Positions 49,601 through 55,345 of a stretch of 64,000 bases of DNA are shown piece by piece. How positions within the stretch are numbered: the first letter of the stretch is position 1; each line of letters begins with the position of its first letter. The stretch covers positions 8,330,806 to 8,394,805 of the forward strand of contig NC_092479.1 in NCBI RefSeq assembly GCF_047495875.1, read 5' to 3'. The notes beneath the pieces were generated by a model, which was not told the origin of the DNA, did no database searches, and worked only from the letters and a program-made list of their open reading frames with translations. Made by a program: the position numbers and the translations under genes. The DNA is from Pithys albifrons albifrons. Taxonomy: Eukaryota > Chordata > Aves > Passeriformes > Thamnophilidae.

Positions 49601-52600
49601 GTGGGTGGCAATGGCCCTGCAGTGTCAGGACAGGTTGTAGCACAACCTTATGGGTCAGTGTTAATCTCAGAGGATGTTCAATGCAGAAACATGCCCACAG
49701 TGTCCAGTAACAAGACCTGCCTGAAGGACAACTTTATCTTTCACACACAGGCACATTAAATGATTTCATCCTGCTTTAAAGCAGCTCTCCTTTTAACCTC
49801 TTTTCCTCTCTTCCCTACCTTCATTTCAGTGTAACCCTATGACCCAACAAAAGTGAATACACCCATGAAATCCCTACTGGGTCTAACACTTCCCTGTTTC
49901 TGTTAAATCTACTTTCCCTGTTCTGCTTTTCCTCTCTTTTTGGACCTCTAAAACAACTCCCAGCCTCCCTCACAATGTCCTGACTTCCAAGCACTGCACA
50001 GAAAACTCTACCCAGCCTGTGCCAAACTGCAAAGAAAGAACAGCAGAGAGGCTCTGATATGAAATTAAACAATTAAGTCCGTCAGGGGGTCTCATCTTTG
50101 GTACTAAGTGGCTACACCTCAACTGCTGCAATTAGATGCAAAACTCAAGCCTATAGGAAAGTGTGTGTGTGGGGGGGGGGGAAGTGACTCAGACCTTTTT
50201 TGAGTTTTGCAAAGCCTGAGCTTGAGTTCAGGTTTTGCTACCCTGGATTTAATCCTCAAACCCACCACCTTGCCTTCTGCCTTTCCTTTACTCAGATTTG
50301 GTTCCGGATGATCACAACACCCTCCTTGACCAACAGCTTTGCTGGTGCTGCTCAGTCTTTCCTCATCCAGGTACGAGATGAAGCCCTGGCCAGTTCCCAC
50401 AGCTCACTGCCTGGGAAGTGCAGCTTCACTGAGAACCACAGGATCACTTAGACTGGAAAATAGCTCCAAAATCACTCATCCCATGAGTCCAATACATCCC
50501 CTACAGCCAAGACAACCTGCACTAAAGTGCTCAGGCACCCACCCTGAAGGACAGAGGCTCCTGCAGTGGAGGCACCTCATGGCAGGGAGCTGGGTCACCA
50601 GGAGGGTGGCAGTCACCTCACTGCACACCCACTTCCAGCCAGCAGTGAAGAGGTAATTACCATTACCTACTCATCAGAAAACCCTCCCATAGATAGATAC
50701 CCACACAAAGATAAAAACGAAGCAGGGCAGCAGCTGGGAAACACCTCCCTGGGAGTGTGCACAGCCTGGAAGCCACAGGAAGCATCACCAGCCCTGTGTT
50801 TTCCTCTCCCTTCCCCGCGCTGCATTTTTGTCTCCTTTCCGAGGTGATAATCAAAGGGCTCCCTCTCCCCTCGCCGCTGCTCTCCATTTGTGGGCATTGC
50901 CAAACACAGAGATCTGGGTGTCTCAGAGCAGCTCTCGTATCACAAAGGATCCCGAGCGAGCGAAAAGGCGCTAAAAATAGCCGGCAGCAGCGCACTATAT
51001 ATGGAAGGAAAAGCAAAACAGCCCAAATGGAGAGCAAGGTCTGGGTCCTGGGGGATGGGATATCCCAGCCTGGGCTCTTCCTTGATCCTGCTGGGGAGGG
51101 AAAACACAAGGCTTTGGGGGATGGAGGATGATGAGTAAGAAACTGGCACTCCTCACGCACAGATTTCTCCCAAGTGGAGTCTCCTCAGGAAATTATGAAG
51201 AGAAAACCCTCTGGTTAAAAACAGGGCCATAGAATATCCCAAGAGACTTAGCCAAGAGGCTGAGAAAAGAAAGGCAAATCTGAAAGCTTGGACAGGGGGA
51301 AGCTGCCAGGGACGGCTTTAGCCCCACTGTGGAACAACAGGCAAAGTAAAGAGCACAGGATGGTGCAGGAAACCTCCCTGGGCATGAGCGCCAGGGAGCG
51401 ACTGTGAATGGGGCTGTGCCACTGCCACCCTCGGGCTGTGTGTGACTGTGCCATGGGGACTGTGGGGTGGGCAGTGTGTGACTGTGCCTGTGTGTGACTG
51501 TGCCATGGGGACTGTGGGGTGGGCAGTGTGTGTCTGTGCCCAGGGCACTGCGAGGTGGGCTGCGTGTGATTGTGCCTGTGTGTGACTGTGCCCAGGGCAC
51601 TGTGGGGTGTGGGGTGGGCAGGGCACAGCACAGGGTGCAGCAGGAACCAAGAAACGCATCTGCCTGTCCAGCCCAGCCTCTGACATCCCTCTCCTGACAC
51701 ACACCAGCTCTGTGCCTCCCACCGTTGGCACCCAGCTGGCCCAGGCACACAGGACAAGGCTGAGCACCAGCTCCTGAGGCCCCTGTTGTACCCAAGGGGA
51801 GGGTCAACATGAAACAGGGATGCCCAACACGAAACAGGGATGCCCTACAGGCATGTGCTCCATCTTGTTCCAAAGCAGGAGGCTTGAATAGTGTGGGCCA
51901 AGTCCCTGATGCCCAACAAGCCTCACTGTCTGAGCCTGAAAGGAGACAAAGGTGGCCAGGACTTGGCACCAGACCCCAGGAGGTGCTGGTGGAGGACAGG
52001 GGCAGCAGATCAAGTCCCATAAAGTGGACAGTGTGTGTACACACCATGACTCCAGGAAGCAGGAACCCTTCTCAGCCCCTTACAATCAGGATCTCTTTCC
52101 ACACTGACCAAAGAAGCCAGTTAGATGTAGGATTTGGCTTTCTGTGTGGCTCCTGCTTTCCACCCAAGTTTCCAGCTGATCAAAGTATGGGCTCAGTTGT
52201 AAATGCTGCTGAGCACAGCCCTGTACCCTCTGTGTCCTCAGAGGGAGCAACTGGTGCTCAAACCTTCAAAGGCAGAGGCTTCTGCAGTGACTCCCCCAAA
52301 GCCACACTGACTGGGAGGGCAGAGCTTTGTTCCTCTCCTTTCATCCGACTCCTGTTACCCCCCAACTTCCAGGAAAAAAACCCTCCTTCTCTCACTGGAA
52401 TAAACTTAACTCACACCCAGTAACACCAGGTCTGGGAGGACTTGGTGATAAACAGCTTAAAATTAACTTCCTGAACACTGACAGAATTAAAAAAAGGAGA
52501 GCAACTTTGTCCTCTCCAAAGCAAGGGATGTTTCAGTTTGTGCTTTTCAGCGAAATGTTGCAAATGACATTTATAACAGGGTTCTCAAAACAGAGCTCAG

Positions 52601-54397
52601 ACTGGCAGCTCGTCTGTTTGCAAGTCAAATCCCACGTGGCTGTAAATGTAAACTGGACCCCGCGTGGGCCAACCTGCCTTAGACATAATGAGGCTTCAGC
52701 CCCCCCTGAACACTCACACATTTTTGCATAATCCTCTGACAACACAGTCCTGTAAAGGCATTTAACTGAGATCTCCTACCTCACTAAGAAACCTGAGGTC
52801 CTTCTCATTTTCCCCAGTTTGGTAACATTTTTTTTACATTTAAGTTCCCCTCCTTTTAGTCTTCCTAGCAAATAAAAGCTGCAAATGGCGGGGGGTGGTG
52901 TGAATTAAAACAAACTAAAAACAGAGTCCAGGCACAATCACCTTGTGTCTGGGAACGACAAGGGCTTTCCTATCAAAGGAAACTGAAGGTCACACTTTTC
53001 CTCATTGATCTTGCAATGTTTGTTAATTACTCTGTCACTGATGTGGCGAAGGATAATTAAACAGCTCTGTTTATATCTTATATGCATAATTATGTGCGCT
53101 GCCACTGAACTCGTGAAGACTGGAGAATGTGCCTCTGCAGAAGGGGAACGGACAGACGGAGATGAGTTTCGGCTGCATTATTAACGGCAGGAGGAAAACA
53201 CGCGCACACAAAAGGAGCAAAGTTTGATGGATTCGCAAAGTGCTGCGATCAGGGGAGGGGAATGTGCAGGTGGAGCAAATTAGGGGGAGAGCTTTCAATT
53301 ACAGATTCAGCCCAGCTGAGTGACAAATTGGGGGAGGGAGCTGCTCTGCCCTAATGGAGAGAATTCAATTTGCCCACAGCTTTTACCAAGTCTTAGCACT
53401 CATACGCCCCAAAAAATCAATCTGGGGGAACACGTGCATCAGAAAGGGAGCAAGAAATTCCTCTGGGGCTTTTCCCAACAACTCCTGCTGAGTTCAGCTT
53501 TTGAATGAACGACACAAAAAAGGCAGAAGCTACCTGAAAATAGGAAATGCTCACGCAGCCAGGGGAGAACACCCGTGTGGGTGTCCTGGACTGAGCCGGT
53601 GGGGGACACTGAGCTTTGGGACCAGCAGCTGCCCCAGCTTCATCCCGAGCTGGGATGGGAGGCTGAGCCACAGACAAACGCCACGTGGTTCCAGTGCAAA
53701 ATGCCCGGTCTGTGCCAGGGAATCAGGGCTCACCCTCGCCCTTGGCTGCCTGGTGCTGCAGGACCTGGCCATGGGCACACAGCACACGTGCCCACGAGGC
53801 TGCCCCTGCAGGGCACGGAAGGCTTACCTGAGGTGGTTCCTGCCCCCAGCTTGGAGCCTGGCTCGCCACTGGAGGACCGGTAGGCATCATCCTTCAAGGC
53901 TGGCCCGTCTGAATCCCTGTCATCCAAGAAGCTGCCATCCTGCGAGCCCCTCAGAGCATCTGCCTCGTCCCCGTTGTCCTCCTCGTCGCTGCAGCCCTTG
54001 GGCTGCACCATGTAAACCCCCTCTGGGGGCAGCTCCGCGCCCTCGGCGCCCTTACACTCCTTGCCCTCCGCTCGGCCCAGCAGGGGCTCCTCGTTGTACT
54101 CCCCATTCACCCACTTCTCAATCACCTCCCTCCTCTTGTCCTCCTCGATCTTCTGCACGCGGCTGAGTCCATCTGAGAACTCTGTGCCCGGCTCCTTGGC
54201 CCCGGGCTGGGGCAGGTCCTTGCTGCCGGGCTCCCGCTGCGGCCCCTTGTCCGCGCGCGCCTGCTCGGCGCCGCCGTGGTCCACCACGACCTGGCGGCTC
54301 AGCTTGGCACAGATGGCATTCAGCTTCAGGCCGCCTTTGCGCTTGGCAGCCATCGTGGGTTTTCCTGAGGCTGTGTCAGTGCATATAGTTCTTTCAG
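12431..54397 (-). CDS. CASZ1: CASZ1, castor zinc finger transcription factor (whole coding span, 5' end open)
   Basis: CASZ1 is a nuclear sequence-specific transcription factor, orthologous to Drosophila castor. It acts in cardiac, vascular, retinal and neural development and is a neuroblastoma tumour suppressor at human 1p36. I assembled 18 exons by GT-AG sites and frame; all junctions agree. From the ATG at 54353 the product is 1,947 residues (1,850 without the 16824-17114 exon). The human long form is 1,759 as I recall it. Eleven castor-type fingers (C-x4-C ... H-x-H-C-x(2,4)-C-x(12,13)-H-x3-H) end near residues 521, 581, 640, 698, 1074, 1224, 1284, 1342, 1626, 1682 and 1740. The frame stays open upstream of 54353 to the acceptor at 54397, matching human residues before its second methionine. 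A further 5' coding exon therefore lies outside the window. There are no internal stops or frameshifts. Confidence 0.97.
12640..12745 (-). repeat. Coding GAT/GAG microsatellite (acidic tract)
   Basis: On the coding strand, GAT, GAC, GAA and GAG codons repeat and encode a nearly pure Asp/Glu run with few interruptions. Human CASZ1 also has an acidic C-terminal stretch. Length differences between species or alleles are likely, because the run is a trinucleotide repeat. Confidence 0.85.
13678..16823 (-). other. CASZ1 intron before the last exon
   Basis: About 3.1 kb between the cassette exon donor (GCAG|GTAACA) and the last-exon acceptor. I recognise no exon, RNA gene or mobile element. An AT-richer patch lies at about 15280-15500 and 15770-15840. 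Confidence 0.8.
16824..17114 (-). CDS. CASZ1: CASZ1 phase-neutral cassette exon (Ser/Pro/Ala linker)
   Basis: This is a 291-base exon (97 codons) between clear sites, CATTCTCCAG|GCTGCC and GCAGCAG|GTAACA. Both ends are phase 1, so it can be kept or skipped without a frame change. It encodes a Pro/Ser/Ala-rich linker. That begins [13 protein letters not shown], has a run of four prolines, and ends with a segment including [20 protein letters not shown] (16849-16860) fits a weak SUMO consensus. An alternative acceptor at about 16946 gives the wrong frame. I am not sure this exon is in the human reference protein; I weakly recall similar sequence in other vertebrate CASZ1 proteins. Its coding status is inferred from open frame, phase and splice sites. 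Confidence 0.82.
17115..17225 (-). promoter_or_regulatory. Very long polypyrimidine tract before the cassette exon
   Basis: In transcript sense, about 100 bases upstream of the acceptor are almost entirely T, C and scattered G. They include TTTTGTTTTG repeats and CTTTTTTTCTCTTTT. This is much longer than the other acceptors in this gene. UCUU-type elements are known binding sites for PTB-family splicing repressors, so regulated inclusion is plausible but unproven. Confidence 0.55.
17226..18367 (-). other. CASZ1 intron between exons at 18368-18602 and 16824-17114
   Basis: About 1.1 kb outside the pyrimidine tract. I see no gene or mobile element in it. Confidence 0.75.
18368..18602 (-). CDS. 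CASZ1: CASZ1 exon: Ser-rich linker after finger 8
   Basis: This 235-base exon encodes residues about 1358-1435, starting [15 protein letters not shown] and containing [17 protein letters not shown] and a Ser/Thr-rich run. The acceptor is CTGCAG|GTTATT and the donor GCAG|GTAAGG (phase 0 in, phase 1 out). The MDYTGCSP block is strongly conserved in CASZ1 as I remember it. No finger lies in it; it joins the eight N-terminal fingers to fingers 9-11. Confidence 0.95.
18603..20304 (-). other. CASZ1 intron
   Basis: 1.7 kb with no recognisable gene or repeat family. Confidence 0.75.
20305..20453 (-). CDS. CASZ1: CASZ1 exon: most of zinc finger 8
   Basis: 149 bases encode residues about 1308-1357: the zinc ligands C1320, C1325, H1338 and H1342, the upstream HFHC (1317-1320), and a basic end [16 protein letters not shown]. 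The acceptor is TCTGCAG|GTTGC and the donor CTCAG|GTAACC. The intron splits the small upstream C-x4-C pair of finger 8 from the exon at 23013-23184. Confidence 0.96.
20454..23012 (-). other. CASZ1 intron
   Basis: 2.6 kb. It contains an AT-rich spot at about 21300-21375 and a run of A-rich sequence at 22690-22760. No gene is recognisable. Confidence 0.7.
23013..23184 (-). CDS. CASZ1: CASZ1 exon: zinc finger 7 and start of finger 8
   Basis: 172 bases, residues about 1251-1307. Finger 7 has C1262, C1267, H1280 and H1284 with HYHC before it. The linker [20 protein letters not shown] leads to finger 8. The acceptor is CCCAG|CACTGT and the donor TTAG|GTGAGT. The HC at the very start completes the C-x-C pair begun in the upstream exon. 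Confidence 0.96.
23185..23701 (-). other. CASZ1 short intron
   Basis: 517 bases between finger-6 and finger-7 exons; nothing else seen. Confidence 0.8.
23702..23900 (-). CDS. CASZ1: CASZ1 exon: zinc finger 6
   Basis: 199 bases, residues about 1184-1250. Finger 6 has C1202, C1207, H1220 and H1224, preceded by [13 protein letters not shown] conserved linker [18 protein letters not shown] follows and then CLCPNQ, which starts finger 7. The acceptor is GTTCCAG|CGATCC and the donor CCAG|GTAAGG. This is the first exon unique to the long 11-finger form. Confidence 0.96.
23901..24622 (-). other. CASZ1 intron / possible 3' UTR of the short isoform
   Basis: 722 bases. If the donor at 24622 is not used, transcription reads from here straight after a stop codon, so this stretch would be 3' UTR of the short isoform. 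A variant poly(A) hexamer ATTAAA is present on the minus strand at about 23966-23971; no AATAAA is seen. I therefore cannot place the short-form 3' end with certainty. Confidence 0.5.
24623..24958 (-). CDS. CASZ1: CASZ1 exon: end of finger 5 and linker; terminal exon of the short isoform
   Basis: 336 bases, residues about 1072-1183. It begins with the last histidine of finger 5 (NFHF), then a Ser/Pro/Ala-rich linker with LLAWKQLAS and a closing block [18 protein letters not shown] that is conserved in CASZ1 as I remember it. The acceptor is CTGCAG|TTTTCAC and the donor GAAAA|GTAAGT. Reading through the donor gives Lys then TAA (24621-24619), producing a 5-finger protein of 1,184 residues from the 54353 ATG. 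The human short form is 1,166. Confidence 0.96.
24959..25518 (-). other. CASZ1 short intron
   Basis: 560 bases splitting finger 5 between H1070 and H1074. No other feature seen. Confidence 0.8.
25519..25641 (-). CDS. CASZ1: CASZ1 exon: most of zinc finger 5
   Basis: 123 bases, residues about 1031-1071. It carries [18 protein letters not shown] (1049-1052), C1057 and H1070; the final H1074 is on the next exon. The acceptor is TGGCAG|GTTTGG and the donor CCAA|GTGAGT. Finger 5 is the last finger shared by short and long isoforms. Confidence 0.96.
25824..25864. repeat. Short direct duplication
   Basis: AATTCCAGCCTGAACCAC occurs at 25824 and again at 25847. It is a local duplication only. Confidence 0.85.
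26400..27560 (+). mobile_element. Diverged CR1/L3-type LINE fragment (reverse transcriptase region)
   Basis: On the plus strand, 26895-26918 encodes YLDFSKAF, which fits the reverse-transcriptase motif of CR1/L3-clade LINEs. It is followed at once by a stop/frameshift. Flanking sequence keeps further LINE-like phrases: GAGCAATAAACAGCATCAGG before it, and LFNIFI-like AACATCTTCATTAGCAATCT at about 27100 after it. The element is heavily decayed with multiple stops, so it is inactive. It lies antisense to CASZ1. Assignment is from remembered consensus; exact ends and subfamily are uncertain. Confidence 0.6.
28483..28643 (-). CDS. CASZ1: CASZ1 exon: linker with LLNIKTE motif
   Basis: 161 bases, residues about 978-1030: [20 protein letters not shown] and then a conserved helix-like [20 protein letters not shown] leading to finger 5. 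The acceptor is GTTCCAG|ATGTCC and the donor GCCG|GTAAGG. IKTE (28593-28604) matches the SUMO consensus. No zinc ligands. Confidence 0.95.
29080..29990. repeat. Relics of ancient interspersed repeats
   Basis: Phrases typical of old archosaur/turtle repeats occur here: TTCTGCCTCTACTTAAGTC with CATATTGACTTCAAT (about 29120-29160), GCATCTTGAAGCCCTTTATA (about 29487) and CTAAGCATATGCTTAAAT (about 29965). I cannot name the family. Each is short and degraded, and single-copy sequence lies between them. Confidence 0.4.
30870..31040. promoter_or_regulatory. AT-rich candidate conserved element beside exon 31084-31147
   Basis: This block has several TAAT/ATTA cores (TTCATTAAATTAATTCG), little repeat character and a few CpGs, unlike the surrounding intron. 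That profile is common in conserved noncoding elements, but I cannot test conservation. Confidence 0.3.
31084..31147 (-). CDS. CASZ1: CASZ1 small exon: NESNGH linker
   Basis: 64 bases encoding residues about 956-977, [20 protein letters not shown] plus K, nearly identical to my memory of human CASZ1. The acceptor is GTTCCAG|CAATGA and the donor ATAAG|GTAAGG (phase 2 in, phase 0 out). Confidence 0.95.
31148..32240 (-). other. CASZ1 intron
   Basis: 1.1 kb with no recognisable gene or element. Confidence 0.8.
32241..32382 (-). CDS. CASZ1: CASZ1 exon: linker with SUMO- and CtBP-like motifs
   Basis: 142 bases, residues about 909-955. It contains [11 protein letters not shown] (VKQE at 32327-32338 fits the SUMO consensus psi-K-x-E) and [10 protein letters not shown] (SLDLSVK at 32249-32269, one residue from the PLDLSVK CtBP motif of ZEB proteins). 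The human counterpart as I recall it reads SLDLTVKE. The acceptor is GAGCAG|GGAATG and the donor CACGG|GTGAGA. Confidence 0.95.
32928..33130. repeat. CACCAC / CACTGTCACTGC minisatellite
   Basis: Alternating blocks of (CCACCA)n and CACTGTCACTGCCACCCTGC repeat several times with a compound period. One strand lacks G almost completely. It is followed by a 100-base G/A-rich segment, giving a sharp strand-composition switch. Confidence 0.9.
33278..33480. promoter_or_regulatory. AT-rich candidate conserved element
   Basis: A mixed-composition block with ATTAATTTG, TTTTATTAAAAAATAAAGG and CAATAATTTTAG, without tandem structure. It could be a conserved noncoding element; unsupported by alignment. 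Confidence 0.27.
34375..35243 (-). CDS. CASZ1: CASZ1 exon: fingers 3 (end) and 4, Ser/Ala-rich linker
   Basis: 869 bases, residues about 619-908. It completes finger 3 (C623, H636, H640), then carries finger 4 whole (C676, C681, H694, H698) in the order [17 protein letters not shown]. The linker keeps [20 protein letters not shown] and the block [20 protein letters not shown], both close to human. The acceptor is CTTGCAG|GAGACC and the donor AGCAG|GTGAGT. Confidence 0.97.
35244..35925 (-). other. CASZ1 short intron
   Basis: 682 bases splitting finger 3 after its HFHC; no other feature seen. Confidence 0.8.
35926..36098 (-). CDS. CASZ1: CASZ1 exon: end of finger 2, start of finger 3
   Basis: 173 bases, residues about 562-618: [20 protein letters not shown] completes finger 2, followed by [20 protein letters not shown] and HFHC of finger 3. 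The acceptor is GGGCTAG|GTGGGC and the donor CTGCAG|GTGAGA. The exon is too short to stand out on length alone; it was found by finger spacing. Confidence 0.96.
37495..37735. repeat. Ancient amniote-type repeat with alternating GCTTAAG units
   Basis: Repeated, partly inverted phrases such as TAAGCACATGCTTCAA, AAGTATGTGCTTAAGCCCCA, TTGACTTCAGGAAG and AGCATTTAAGCATGTGATTA match a repeat I remember as abundant in crocodilian and turtle DNA. The family name is not certain. The mirror-like arrangement suggests an old element with internal or terminal inverted repeats. Confidence 0.5.
38265..38310. repeat. 23-bp direct duplication
   Basis: Copies at 38265-38287 and 38288-38310 share AAAACCTTGAGACCTGCT. 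They differ by one base. Confidence 0.9.
38525..38689 (-). CDS. CASZ1: CASZ1 exon: end of finger 1, start of finger 2
   Basis: 165 bases (55 codons), phase 0 at both ends, residues about 507-561. It starts [15 protein letters not shown], completing finger 1 (H517, H521), then [16 protein letters not shown] and the HYHC of finger 2. The acceptor is GTGCAG|AGGTTC and the donor ATGCAG|GTGAGG. Skipping would stay in frame but fuse halves of two fingers. Confidence 0.97.
38690..40590 (-). other. CASZ1 intron
   Basis: 1.9 kb. It holds an AT-rich candidate element at 39590-39715. Confidence 0.75.
39590..39715. promoter_or_regulatory. AT-rich candidate element with octamer-like core
   Basis: This contains TTGCCAATCATTGTTAATTT (CCAAT and TAAT cores) and ATAATTTGCATTTTAAA, where ATTTGCAT is the octamer recognised by POU factors. 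No repeat family is recognised. Function is inferred from motifs only. Confidence 0.33.
40591..40681 (-). CDS. CASZ1: CASZ1 exon: start of zinc finger 1
   Basis: 91 bases, residues 476-506. The [19 protein letters not shown] block and HYHC, C503 of finger 1 are practically identical to human as I recall it. The acceptor is GTCACAG|GTTCTC and the donor TACCAG|GTAAAG. Confidence 0.96.
41600..42320 (+). mobile_element. Diverged CR1/L3-type LINE fragment (upstream of reverse transcriptase)
   Basis: On the plus strand, TTAAATGACTTCTCTGCCTC followed by AGCATTCACAAAGG encodes an LNDF-x-ASxFTK-like phrase. It is typical of the segment between endonuclease and reverse transcriptase in CR1/L3 LINEs. 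A GAACAGGTGATTGAGAAACT phrase follows. It is degraded by stops and a GC-rich insertion. It lies in the same orientation as the element at 26400-27560 but represents a more 5' part. Ends and subfamily are uncertain. Confidence 0.5.
42925..42945. repeat. T21 homopolymer
   Basis: Twenty-one uninterrupted T on the plus strand (A21 in CASZ1 sense). It may be the oligo-A remnant of a retroposed sequence, but no source element is recognisable next to it. Confidence 0.9.
42984..43189. repeat. AAT/AAAT microsatellites
   Basis: AATAAATAATAATAAAAATA runs at about 42984-43015 and (AAT)n at 43171-43189, separated by mixed AT-rich sequence. Confidence 0.85.
44181..44249 (-). CDS. CASZ1: CASZ1 micro-sized exon: DKPAV...NIYQKYIA linker
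   Basis: 69 bases encoding residues about 453-475, [20 protein letters not shown] then IA, matching human almost residue for residue as I recall it. The acceptor is CCCTAG|GAATGG and the donor GCCAG|GTAGGC. Both flanking junctions are phase 2, so this exon is a multiple of three and could be skipped in frame. Confidence 0.95.
46230..46335. promoter_or_regulatory. Candidate element with clustered TAATTG sites
   Basis: GGTAATTGGGCTAATGAG and GGGGTAATTGAATCACC lie within 50 bases, giving at least three homeodomain-type TAAT cores in otherwise low-repeat sequence. Function is inferred from motif clustering only. Confidence 0.33.
46345..46520. repeat. Ancient repeat relic (TTAGGCACC type)
   Basis: GCCTAATTCCTATGAAAATT, TGGGAATTAGGCACCAAAAT and the following CTTCTGAGTTCTGGG resemble an old archosaur/turtle element whose units read GGGAGTTAGGCACCTAAATA. 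The first two phrases are partly inverted with respect to each other, suggesting a foldback element. Family name unknown to me. Confidence 0.45.
46834..47665 (-). CDS. CASZ1: CASZ1 exon: N-terminal SKYD repeat region
   Basis: 832 bases, residues about 176-452. It holds [20 protein letters not shown] followed by recurring [43 protein letters not shown] and [12 protein letters not shown] units. These are a SKY-centred repeat family seen in CASZ1 proteins. It ends [15 protein letters not shown]. The acceptor is CTCGCAG|GGGAGG and the donor GTAAA|GTAAGT. CpG density is high in its 5' half. An in-frame ATG at 47627 has the strong context GCCACCACCATGA, so translation could also start here if transcription begins downstream of the upstream exon. 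Confidence 0.96.
50805..51050. promoter_or_regulatory. Candidate intronic enhancer or internal promoter with MEF2 and CArG/TATA-like sites
   Basis: A small CpG-containing island in the intron includes a perfect MEF2 consensus CTAAAAATAG (50971-50980). Fifteen bases on is CTATATATGG (50995-51004), a CArG-like box that also reads as a TATA element (CATATATAG) on the CASZ1 strand. CASZ1 is a cardiac gene and MEF2 and SRF are cardiac regulators, so the pairing is suggestive. No transcript or conservation evidence is available here. Confidence 0.38.
51420..51640. repeat. GTGTGACTGTGCC-based minisatellite
   Basis: Units of about 54 bases containing TGTGTGACTGTGCCATGGGG and GACTGTGGGGTGGGCAG, with shorter partial units between, repeat four to five times with moderate divergence. 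Confidence 0.85.
51808..51850. repeat. Short direct duplication
   Basis: GAAACAGGGATGCCC occurs twice with a period of about 20 bases. Confidence 0.8.
52860..53330. promoter_or_regulatory. Large AT-rich candidate conserved block
   Basis: It contains TTTGTTAATTACTCTGTCAC, GATAATTAAACAGC, TTATATGCATAATTATGTGC and TTTCAATTACAGATTC, with several CpGs retained and no repeat. The density of homeodomain cores is well above the rest of the intron. Conservation is untested. Confidence 0.38.
53828..54397 (-). CDS. CASZ1: CASZ1 exon with the KRK N-terminal motif (first coding exon in the window)
   Basis: 570 bases. The acceptor is TTTGCAG|CTGAAAG and the donor CCTCAG|GTAAGC. The in-frame ATG at 54353 starts [20 protein letters not shown], nearly identical to the second-methionine region of human CASZ1. 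I recall a motif there reported to recruit the NuRD corepressor. Coding frame continues upstream to the acceptor (reading [14 protein letters not shown]), matching human residues before that methionine. Real translation therefore likely starts in an exon outside the window. Downstream are [20 protein letters not shown] and [20 protein letters not shown], both conserved, then an acidic Ser-rich stretch. Confidence 0.96.
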
Positions 54398-55129
54398 CTG
54401 CAAAGAGAGAGGGGAGAGAAGCAAGGAAGGGCATTAGTGGGATCAGACAACTTGAACCCGAACAGCAAATGGCCGGTCCCAACCCAGTGGCATTTGGGCA
54501 TGGCCAGTGTCACCCTTGGAAAGGTGGGGCTGCCATGGGCTTCCCAAGCTCCAGGTGGAAGCCCAGCCAGGAGAGCTCAGTGACCAGCTCATTCTGAACA
54601 AGCTCAACCAAAGAATGGCACTGGCCCCAAGGAAGAGACTCGTGTGTGTGCTGGGCCAGGACTGGGCTCACAGGCCCCAAACACCTCGGGCAGGTCAGTG
54701 TGGTGCAGACCATGAGGCTGAGGCAGGATGTGAGGGCTGTTTAAAGCCCAACTTGCTTTCTCCTTCAGACTGCAGCACCACCTCCAACCCTGAAGTGCTG
54801 GGTGCCAAACCCACACCAGACAGTGACTGCACCCAAGCACCTCCAGCAGGGAGAACAGCTGGCCAAGCCCAACCCTAGTGAGGGTTTCACCTCAGGGGGT
54901 TTGTGCTTAGTCTCAGGAAGGACAGCCAGTATGCACCAAGAAGAACCAGTAGGAAGGACAGGAGCCGGGCAAGACCATGTGCTGGAGCACCAGACCCAGA
55001 CTGGGGTGGGACAGTTGCACAGGAGAGAATCACAGTGAGTTGGTATCGGCTGATCAGGCCCTTTGCCTGCTTGATCTCACACACAGGAAATTCTGCTCTC
55101 CTACTTCCCAGCACAATCAGCTAATTAGT

Positions 55130-55345
55130 GTGAGTTTGTTATTTTAATGTAGTTTATTCATATGTGACAGCTAGTAAAGGAGGGGTAAGAGAAGGTGGGG
55201 GGAGAGATGGGGAAGGTAAGGTCTTAACTTCAAGGTCACGGAGAATCTTGAACTAAATGGTCCCTATCAGAGTCACTTGCATGATTATTGCACCAACAAT
55301 TAACAAGATTCAATCGCAAATAAAAGCAAAAAACTGATTCTAAAG
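55130..55345. promoter_or_regulatory. AT-rich candidate element
   Basis: CAGCTAATTAGTGTGAGTTT, TGATTATTGCACCAACAATT and a CAATCGCAAATAAAAGC stretch flank a purine-rich stretch. Homeodomain-type cores, no recognised repeat. Confidence 0.25.

Larger units (their letters stand above)
47666..53827 (-). other. CASZ1 large intron
   Basis: 6.2 kb between the first two coding exons seen here. Contents: a G11 run at 50171-50181, a candidate MEF2/CArG element (50805-51050), a GTGTGACTGTGCC minisatellite (51420-51640), a short duplication (51808-51850) and an AT-rich candidate element (52860-53330). No other gene is recognised. Confidence 0.75.
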
